A stretch of 64,000 nt of DNA from Scilla litardierei (lineage: Eukaryota; Streptophyta; Magnoliopsida; Asparagales; Asparagaceae). The notes under the pieces are model-generated. The model had not been told where the DNA came from. It searched no databases and was given only the letters and a program-made list of their open reading frames with translations. Of this stretch, positions 57,028-64,000 are shown in pieces (the stretch's first letter is position 1; the number at the start of each line of letters is the position of its first letter). The translations under genes and the position numbers were made by a program. The DNA lies in assembly GCA_030789695.1 (NCBI GenBank), contig CM061130.1, positions 17,540,561 to 17,604,560 on the forward strand, written 5' to 3'.

Positions 57028-58236
57028 TCACATCAATGTGCCAAAATTTATCCAAAGTATCCTGAAACTCGGGGGCGCGAGTCCAGGAATTAAAAAAATT
57101 GAATGGCTTGGGTTCCGAACCCTCTTTAGGATGAAAGTGAATGATAAGCGGGGAATGATCACTGGACCCGCTATCAACATATTCGTAATAAGAAGATGGG
57201 AGCTTCTCAATCCACTCACCGTTGCAAAGGGACCGATCAAGTGTAGCATTGATGCGCTGAGCACCAATGCTTCTGTTAGTCCAACTCAGGGGGTTTCCAA
57301 CAGACTTCAGATCAATAAGAGAGCTAGCATTAATGCAGTTGTTAAACTAATCCACCATGCGACTATCTATCGGTCTACCCCCAACTTTATCCGTAGCATA
57401 TCGGACACAGTTAAAATCCCCACAAATCAACCAAGGGGTATTTATATACTCTGAAGAATCCGTAACGATGGTTTCCCATAGGAATCTCCTATCCTGAACG
57501 CTGTTAAAAGCGTAAACCACTGTAATCCTCATAAGGAATCCCGCAACATTAGAACATCGAATAGTAATATGTTGAGCAGATATGGTATCCACAACACATT
57601 GCCATGTTTCAGAGTCGTATAAGACAACAATGCGCCCATTCTTGTGGCAATTCCGGTTATCAAACGAGGCCCACCTCTCCGGAAAGCATTTCTTAATTCT
57701 CTGTTCATTCTTCCCAGTTACCTTGGTTTCAAGCAATCCCACAAGTGAGGGGGCATGCTTACGAACTCGTGTCTTAAGCTCACTACGCCTCACGATGTTA
57801 TTAAGACCACGAGTGTTCCAAATGAACAAAACCATATCAGCAATTTGAGAGGGGGGGTTCACCACTCCCCCATTGATTCTAACACTCTTTCTAGTAGCTT
57901 TCGCTCCAACCCCCTTTTTAGAGTTATCATTCTTCTTGCCTTTACTGCTTTTACTTAGTAAATCTTGTTCGATGTACCAAGCTTCATTTATAATTGTCAT
58001 ATCATCCAGCTCACTCTCGATAGGGGGTAGATCACGCTTCTCATCCACAGACAAGGAATCGAATGGGTTAACGCTCCTATACGAGGATGCAATCGGGCTA
58101 CGGACATTTCTGCGTGTAGTACCGAAAGCAGACTGCTCTTCCGAGCGTGGAGTTATACGCGGTGGTAGTGTGCCCGTCTGGTGTCCGGGGCTTGAGGTAG
58201 AGGGTATTCCACTATTCTCATCTACCCAATCACCCC
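57028..58236 (-). pseudogene. LINE endonuclease and preceding linker
   Basis: Apurinic-like EEP endonuclease, 57850-57028. Motifs: LFIWNTRGLNNIVRRSELK, PSLVGLLETKV, RIVVLYDSETW and WLICGDFNCVR, then frameshifted text with RSLCNGEWIEKLPSSYYEYV- and DHSPLIIHF-like segments near 57230-57130. Upstream 58236-57900 is Ser/Lys-rich linker (SLSVDEKRDLPPIESELDD, SKGKKNDNSKKGVGAKATRK). This is the nick-making domain for target-primed reverse transcription. Confidence 0.85.
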
Positions 58237-58240
58237 CTCC

Positions 58241-61173
58241 TGTAACGGTCGGTTTCCGATCGTACTTTCTTTGTGCATGTGCTCTTGTTTGTGCACGTGT
58301 TTATTTTTGACTTTATTTGATTTTGAACGTTATTGAGTGATATATCGACGTGATCGTCTCTGGAAGTATTAGATTGTGGAACAACCTTGTAACAACATAT
58401 CTCGAGTCGTTCTTCAGCGATACTATCTTAATTGACGTGACGTCGCGACTTTCTGCTTTGACGCGAGACGTTTCGAATTTTAGTTTCGTCTCTCGACGTC
58501 GAAATTTAGATCCGTCTTCTCCACTCTCTTTCTTTAGTTGTCCCGAACACCCCATAATTATTTTACAATTTTTGGACTTAATTTGACCTATTTTCCATTT
58601 TTTTGAAAGTTTTAAATAATTTTAAAACCTATTTTTATAAAAGTTTTAATTACAATAAAATTCCTATATTATAATAACGTATTAAAGAATTTTTAGGCAA
58701 AATTTTAGAATTTTTGGCCGCACCCATTTTGCGTGAGGGAGAGGAGAGTAATTTTAACTAAATTAATTATTTTAAAGTATTTTAATTACGTTTTTCCGAA
58801 CCCTAACCCTAACCCTAGCTCTAACCTATTTATATTAGCCCTAGGCTAAGTTATTTCGTCATTGCACAAAACCCTAGCCGCCGTTTCCTCTCCCAAAGCT
58901 TCGTCGCAACGTTGCGACGATCGCCCAGTGCACGACCGGAGCTCACCCCCGCAAATCCTAGCGCACGACCGGAGCAGCCCCCGCATCGCCGCTTGCAGCG
59001 CACCGCTGCATCGCACCCCGCTGTCGCCCCGCTCCGACCGAGGCTGTCTCTCGGTCTGACCGAGAGACTTTCCCCGCCAGCCGCCCGCTCCGCATCGCCA
59101 AGAGCCGACCGACCCGCCCCGTCGGTCTGACCGAAGCCCGCTCCGCACCCCGCTCCGCTGCCAGCCTCGTCCAAGCGCCCGACCGACGGGATCTGTCGAT
59201 CTGACCGACGATTTCCCTCGCACCGACGCTGTGCCCGACCCCCCGCATCGCAACTTGCACGACCGGAGCCATCTCTCGGTCTGACCGAGAGGAACCACCG
59301 CACCGACCAAGCCCGACCGACAGAACTTCGTCGCAAGTTGGTTTCTCCCACACCAACTCCTGTGGTGGGCCCCCCAATTTCTCCAGAGGTGTTGTGGGCC
59401 CCCTTGGACCCCTAGCACTGCTGTGGGCCCCGCTTGGACGTGCTACTTCGCGGATTTTCCGTCTACGACGTTGCGACACGTCGTAGGCCTTCGTCGCAAG
59501 TTTCGACGTTTGGAGAGACGTGCGAGGACCAGATCTGAAGCTGAGGAGTCCTCCGATCAGACCCGACATCCAATCTACAGCAAACTCCGGTTCAGGTTGG
59601 TCCCCCGAAACTCGTAGAAACCCCCACAATAGCTGACTGAACCCTAAACTAAAAACCGTCAACTTGAACTAAATTTACTTTCCAGCTCCTGTAAAACGTT
59701 GTACGAACATAGAAAATCGACGAACGGACTTTGTTGACTGTGCACATAGGATAGATCGTCGATTAGGCTGAAACATCAAAAAAGTGACTTTTGACGAATA
59801 GGATAGTCCCGAAACCCTAGAAACGAAACCTAATAGGATTTGATGAATTTGAGACCTCACATCGTCGCCGTGGCGATATTTCAGACGGACTTCCGCGGAC
59901 GAGACGCTTGGACGGGACGCTTCGAGAGGACGACACACTCGCCATCGCAGGCAAGTGTATCCACTTGCACTTTTGGCCGTGCTTAGGCCTTAGTTGGTTA
60001 GAATTGTTAACTGTGAACAAATAGAACCGGACGTGAAATGATAGCGTCCGGGACGACTCCTGACAGCTCAGACTTGACGACGAAGTCTGAGCCCGACAAC
60101 AACAATTTTTGACATCATAGGGCTATCATGTGTGCGTGTGTGTGTGGACACCCGAGAATAACCCTTACCGTCTTGTCATGTCACGTCCCGTCTTGCACAG
60201 CCCGCTGGGCAATAGGGCACTCTCCAAGTGATCCCTTGTACAGACTCACAGCATGCGGGCAATAGGGCACTCTCCAAGCTAGAGAGAGTGATCCCTTGTA
60301 CGGATACACAGCCTGCGGGCAATAGGGCACTCGCCAAGCTAGAGCGAGTGATCCCTTGTACGGATATCTTGTCTTGTTTTGTCTTGGGGTTTGGGGTTGG
60401 GTTGAGCGTGCGCACGGCAAGAGGGTCTGATCCCCTCGAACCGTAAGGCGTGAACCCTTTCGTGTCTCACTTGTCTTGTCCTGCCTTGTTTCTGTCACGT
60501 CCCGTCTTGTCTTGACACATGTAGGTTAGTCCCGTAGTTAGTAGCACACGCTACAACTACTACTTGTTGCGTTTTACTTTCCTGCTACGTTACTTCTGTT
60601 TGTTACTCAGTTATAACCCCAGCATGCTAATCAACCAGTAAAATGTTGTCTAAAAGTTGATACACTTGTAGTTTGGTCTAACCCTTTTTGTAGACCTGAC
60701 CTGACGTACAGTTCCTTCTTTTGGTGCTGTACGTCAGGTGTTGAGCCAGAGTACGTCGACGAGGCGGACTTGCCAGCTGACGGAGAGCCGGAGGACGTTG
60801 ATCTGGAGTACGACCCGGAGGAGGACCAGAGTTAGAGGCCACTTGTTGCTGATCCAGATTTCTATTCCAGTTTAGATTGGGTGGGTAGCACCTGTTATTT
60901 TCTTGTCTAGGTTGGGTGCTTGCACCAGTAGTTTCCTTTCCTGCAGTTGTAGCCTTCGGGCGTTTTAGACTCTCAGTACTTTGGATGTTTTATTTGGAAT
61001 AAAATGAAATGATATCTCTTTTCAATACTTTGTTGTTTCCGTACTAACTTGCAGGGACCTGTTGCCTTTGTTTGGAATATCACAGACGCTTATTGGGTCT
61101 GGGCTCTTGCCCTGGCCTAAGCGGGCCTTAGTCACGCTTCGCCTCCGACCTTTTTGGGAAGCGGGGCGTGACA
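58241..61173 (+). mobile_element. Solo LTR (2,933 bp) inside the LINE
   Basis: Starts TGTAACGGTC and ends GGGGCGTGACA; perfect target duplication CCTCC (58236-58240 and 61174-61178). Ends match E4 and the solo LTR at 14745, so it is a large LTR of the same gypsy group, plus orientation. A TATA-like TATTTATATTAG is at about 58828. CTCTCGGTCTGACCGAGAG-type inverted motifs occur at about 59049, 59120, 59190 and 59277. A threefold module with GGGCAATAGGGCACTC is at 60199-60364. CCCTAACCCTAACCC at about 58800 is telomere-like but short. Confidence 0.9.
60199..60364 (+). repeat. Threefold module GGGCAATAGGGCACTC...GAGTGATCCCTTGTAC
   Basis: Three copies spaced about 50-60 bp. Each contains CACTC...GAGTG as a small inverted repeat (the first copy lacks part). 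The same module, reverse-complemented, occurs twice in each E4 LTR (28847-28946 and 35901-36000). Confidence 0.85.
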
Positions 61174-61468
61174 CCTCCCTTATTACATTGGACGCCCCTC
61201 AACTCTTTACAAGGGCTAGCCACAGGGAGTACAGTATGCCTCTCGCCAACATTAGACTCTCCCTCCACATCTTGATCGCAAGCTCCCCCGCCTCCATCCA
61301 TTTGCGCTCCTTCAGTAGGTGTAGTCAGCTCCTCATGACCAATGTATACATGACTGTCGTCCACCCCCATTCGCCTTTTTGCTGATGCTATTTAAGTCGT
61401 CAGGCGCCCCCTTTGCAGACTCCCCTTTGTGTACAGCGGCCTCTTTACAGTTTTCTTTACAGTTGTCA
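61128..61468 (-). pseudogene. LINE region upstream of endonuclease (ORF1-like remnant)
   Basis: Between the solo LTR (ends 61173; the first bases here overlap it in coordinates only) and the right target duplication. Minus-strand frame from 61370 reads DDSHVYIGHEELTTPTEGAQ and CKELRGVQCNKGG, and continues in phase across the LTR into GDWVDENSGIPS. Polar, Gly/Glu-rich, unassigned; position suggests the end of ORF1 or the start of ORF2. Confidence 0.5.
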
Positions 61469-61580
61469 TTATATAGTAATTTATGGCTTGTATATAGTGT
61501 GTGTGTGTGTGTGTGTGTGTGTGTCTATATATAGTAATTTATATAGTAATTTATGGCTTGTATATAGTAAATATATATAT
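61469..61580 (+). repeat. Right LINE target duplication and extra partial copies
   Basis: First copy at 61469-61524 with (GT)14. A further TAGTAATTTATATAGTAATTT and GGCTTGTATATAGT copy follow to 61569, so the target site already contained a short local repeat. An AT run follows. Confidence 0.8.
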
Positions 61581-61748
61581 CTAGCCTGGCCTGGCCTGGC
61601 AGGAAAATGTTGTGCACTGGCCTGGCCTGAGCCCGCCAAAAAAAAACACGGAACTGAGCCCGTCCCAAAGCCCGACTAGAGTAAAAACGGCCCGAGCCCG
61701 TCAGACCGGGCGCCCACAGGCCTGGGCTTTTTTAACATTCATATCGAA
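61581..61748 (+). other. GGCCTGGCC-rich patch, possible transposon remnant
   Basis: CTGGCCTGGCCTGGC, then GGCCTGGCCTGAGCCC, CGGCCCGAGCCCG and CAGGCCTGGGCTTTTTT words. The style resembles the ends of plant hAT-like non-autonomous elements, but I see no clear inverted repeat or target duplication. Confidence 0.3.
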
Positions 61749-62066
61749 TCCCTACTTTTCACCCTTTTAATGGTCTTATTCTCTCCTTTCTCTCCCCTCC
61801 TCCCGCCCTTCTTCACCTTTATCCTCTCCGAAACTTGCCGCTCCACTCTAAGAGGACGCGAGGAGAGAGAGAAAGGAGAGTGTCACTGTGATGGGAGAGA
61901 TTAGCAGCAGCAAAATGGAGAAAAGGAAGCAGAGATGGGAGAGAAAGGGGGCAAAATAGGATTTAATTGTTCATGCAAACCTAACCAAACGATATTTTTG
62001 CTAGTTTCCATAATTCATGGGTGTTTAATGACATAAGCCCCATAGCTCAGGAGATGTACGCGGAAC
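61749..62066 (+). repeat. Direct repeat, copy 1
   Basis: From TCCCTACTTTTCACCC to GATGTACGCGGAAC. Nearly the same sequence starts at 63682 and reaches the window end, offset 1,933-1,934 bp. It contains a T/C-rich half and a GAGAGAGAGAAAGGAGAG purine half; no coding motif. Confidence 0.92.
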
Positions 62067-62296
62067 ATACCCATCAAACATGGAATGAATCGAATGGCGG
62101 AATGAATTGCTAAAGAACCAAAGCCACAAAAAGAAAATTTCAAGCCATAAACTTTTCAAATAACCATATCAATCTGATAATATTCATTGCCAATTTTCAT
62201 TGCCAATTTTCAGCATTTCAGTTTATGCCCAAAAATAAAATGTACAGTGCAGAAAAATGCAGCAAGCAAAAGTGAAGGCAGAAATCATATTTTGAT
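62067..62296 (-). other. Downstream region of the GDSL exon
   Basis: AT-rich sequence following the GDSL stop codon. GCCAATTTTCATTGCCAATTTTC is a short tandem duplication near 62190. The 3' UTR and polyadenylation site of the gene are expected here; no single signal stands out. Confidence 0.5.
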
Positions 62297-62562
62297 TCAC
62301 TGTGACTGCTTGTAGCATGCCATTCTTAAAGGGAGAGGGGGATCGGAGAAGGCACCCTCTGATATCTGATCGAAAACCCATTTGTTAGCAGCTTCTGTGT
62401 AATGCACCCCATCCCAGTTTACCCGAGCGTGGGGTTCCTCGCACGACTTTCCAAGAAGCACTTCAGTGCCATTTACCACGATTTTTCCCCCGCAGCCAAT
62501 GTGAAAGTTGTAGTTGTACTTGCCCCCATGGCCGCAGCAAGCAACAAGAGGGTGCTCAAACC
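62297..62562 (-). CDS. GDSL esterase/lipase, terminal exon
   Basis: The only host gene segment recognised. The minus strand reads GFEHPLVACCGHGGKYNYN, then GCGGKIVVNGTEVLLGKSC and RVNWDGVHYTEAANKWVF, ending PLRMACYKQSQ and TGA at 62299-62297. DGVHYTEAAN carries block V of the GDSL family, with the catalytic Asp and His. The exon starts after a good acceptor, TTTGTTTGCAG at 62563, phase 1 (GG completes a glycine). Family members are secreted SGNH hydrolases of about 380 residues in roughly five exons; this is about the last 88 residues. Upstream exons would be to the right and none is visible before 64000, so it is either split by a long intron, or a detached fragment. Exon reading frame is intact. 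Confidence 0.88.
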
Positions 62563-63681
62563 CTGCAAACAAACCATCCACATGAGCACCATGCACTTCC
62601 ATATTCCATATTTCTTTTTAAGTGTTAATCCATGATGGGTAATGTTATCAACCAAGGGGGAGAGAGAAGGCAGGCATCTATTATTTTTAATCTGTATTCT
62701 ATCTCATTACAATCTCAATGAGATGATGTTTTTCTCTAACTTTATGATGAGGTTTTGGAGGTCACAGACTATTATAAGCAATTTATGTATCTTCTTTGTG
62801 AATGCTGGAAGTTAATGAATCATTTCAGTGAATTTGTGAATGCTCATAGTGTACTCAAATTCTGGAAATCTGTGAACATAGAAATATGTGAATTGATTCA
62901 TACTGAATTAAGTTGCCATATAGAATTAACTTCAACATATTCTGCCATAAATTTGTATTACAACAAAACAGATGTACATTTATCTAATAATCTTTTTGCC
63001 CATTTTTCTTCTGTACATGCAACAATTTAGCTCAAAATCCTACCTATGATGTTCTATGGGAGTGTGTAGAAAAGAGCTGACAGTTGCGGAAAACAAAGGC
63101 AGTGGTCCTCACAAATAGATTTCATATCTGATTTTAACTTCTCAAATGTAACAGTTTGGTTGGAAGCCCGCACATGCCATTGACTTCCATAATGTTTGTC
63201 AAAGAACAAGAACATGAATATCCCTTTCCTGATAAAATGTTCTCTCTGTTTATTTTAGTTCTTTCTTACTAACAAAAAACTTCCTTATTCCAACATATAT
63301 GCTTAGGCCTGCAAATTAAATCTAGGAGACTTGAAATGTATTGGTTCCAACTATAATTTATATGTTTCCGACACAAATACAGACTTCAAGACATGAATAA
63401 ATGTATCCAGTTTTCACAATTCAGAATTTAACAAAAATACAGACTTTACCAACATGAATACATGAAGATATGTTTCCAGTTTTCGCAATGAACTTTAACA
63501 AAAATACAGACTTCAAGCTTTGTTGGACCAAACAGTCTACATGCAGCAAGCTCTACACCATGGGCACACTTTAAAGCTCTTCAACCATGCATTGCAGCTT
63601 TCTGGGGACTAATTTCTTCCATGTTTAGTATGTTGTCAGTGCAGCCAAAGGATGGGCTAAGCTAAGGATGCAGAATGATGC
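62563..63681 (-). other. Upstream of the GDSL exon: intron-like AT-rich sequence
   Basis: AT-rich sequence with no ORF matching GDSL blocks I-IV. ACAAAAATACAGACTT occurs three times near 63376, 63432 and 63498 and CATGAATA nearby, a local degenerate repeat. Consistent with an intron or intergenic DNA. Confidence 0.5.
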
Positions 63682-64000
63682 TCCCTACTTTTCACCCTTT
63701 TAATGGTCTTATTCTCTCCTTTCTCTCCCCTCCTCCCGCCCTTCTTCACCTTTATCCTCTCCGAAACTTGCCGCTCCACTCTAAGAGGACGGGAGGAGAG
63801 AGAGAAAGGAGAGTGTCACTGTGATGGGAGAAATTAGCAGCAGCAAAATGGAGAAAAAGAAGCAGGGATGGGAGAGAAAGGGAGAAAAAATAGGATTTAA
63901 TTGTTCATGCAAACCTAACCAAACGATATTTTTGCTAGTTTCCATAATTCATGGGTGTTTAATGACATAAGCCCCATAGCTCAGGAGATGTACGCGGAAC
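63682..64000 (+). repeat. Direct repeat, copy 2 (runs off the window)
   Basis: Matches 61749-62066 with a handful of differences (for example GACGGGAGG versus GACGCGAGG, AAAAAGAAGCAGGGA versus AAAAGGAAGCAGAGA). It is cut by the window edge while still matching, so the duplication continues. Confidence 0.92.

Larger units (their letters stand above)
54123..61468 (-). mobile_element. L1-type LINE, minus strand, split by a solo LTR
   Basis: Non-LTR retrotransposon with the order ORF1 remnant, endonuclease, RT, RT zinc-binding domain. Flanked by a long target duplication (54047-54122 and 61469-61524). The 3' end (left) shows no poly(A); the end abuts the GT/AC run. A 2.9-kb solo LTR at 58241-61173 splits the region before the endonuclease. 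Several frame breaks exist. The 5' end is probably truncated, as only about 290 bp of ORF1-like text remains to the right of the LTR. Confidence 0.88.

Noticed and set aside
58798..58820. Telomere-like CCCTAACCCTAACCC
   Set aside because: Only about three units inside a solo LTR; too short for an interstitial telomere and common in plant leader sequences.

Overview
This is an angiosperm nuclear window made almost entirely of nested retrotransposons. The only host gene piece I recognise is the last exon of a GDSL esterase/lipase near the right end (62297-62562, minus). The plant assignment rests on the element families (Athila, Tat and Tekay Ty3/gypsy lineages, Ty1/copia with an initiator-tRNA-Met primer site, a plant L1 LINE) and on the GDSL exon. 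I cannot name the species.

Layout by nesting. (i) 1-3701: gag and 5' LTR of an Athila-type element on the minus strand (E0); its pol lies left of the window. (ii) 3702-4085 plus 49890-53906: pieces of an old Tat-like element (E5), with a degenerate repeat field, a tandem array and a 3' LTR. (iii) 4086-49889: a decayed Tat-lineage element on the plus strand (E1), with 1.1 kb LTRs, gag, PR, RT, two RNase H domains, INT, an 87-bp tandem array and an intron-containing antisense gene. (iv) Inside E1, 8740-40410: an Athila-type element (E2) that keeps gag, protease and the ATHILA ORF but has no RT or INT. (v) Inside the E2 3' LTR, 23042-40290: a Ty1/copia element on the minus strand (E3). (vi) Inside the E3 gag, 28191-37540: a nearly intact Tekay/chromodomain gypsy element on the minus strand (E4), whose two 2,296-bp LTRs look virtually identical. 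Solo LTRs sit at 14745-16986 and 18307-19886 (inside E2), 42165-43978 (inside the E1 integrase) and 58241-61173 (inside a LINE). The LINE spans 54123-61468 on the minus strand. Most insertions show TG...CA ends and a 5-bp target duplication, so boundaries are generally good to the base.

The nesting order agrees with LTR divergence judged by eye: E4 about 1 difference in 2.3 kb, E3 about 1%, E2 and E1 clearly more.

The most interesting points are: (a) E4 gag and pol are separated by what looks like a 113-bp GT-AG intron containing the gag stop codon, so splicing would switch Gag to Gag-Pol; (b) the E3 leader holds two tandem copies of a long hairpin whose 21-bp stems differ by compensatory changes; (c) three unrelated LTR families each carry a dense, family-specific array of short palindromes or inverted motifs just upstream of the TATA box, and E2 has a second such array plus TATA in front of its ATHILA ORF; (d) a 1.93-kb offset duplication begins around the GDSL exon.
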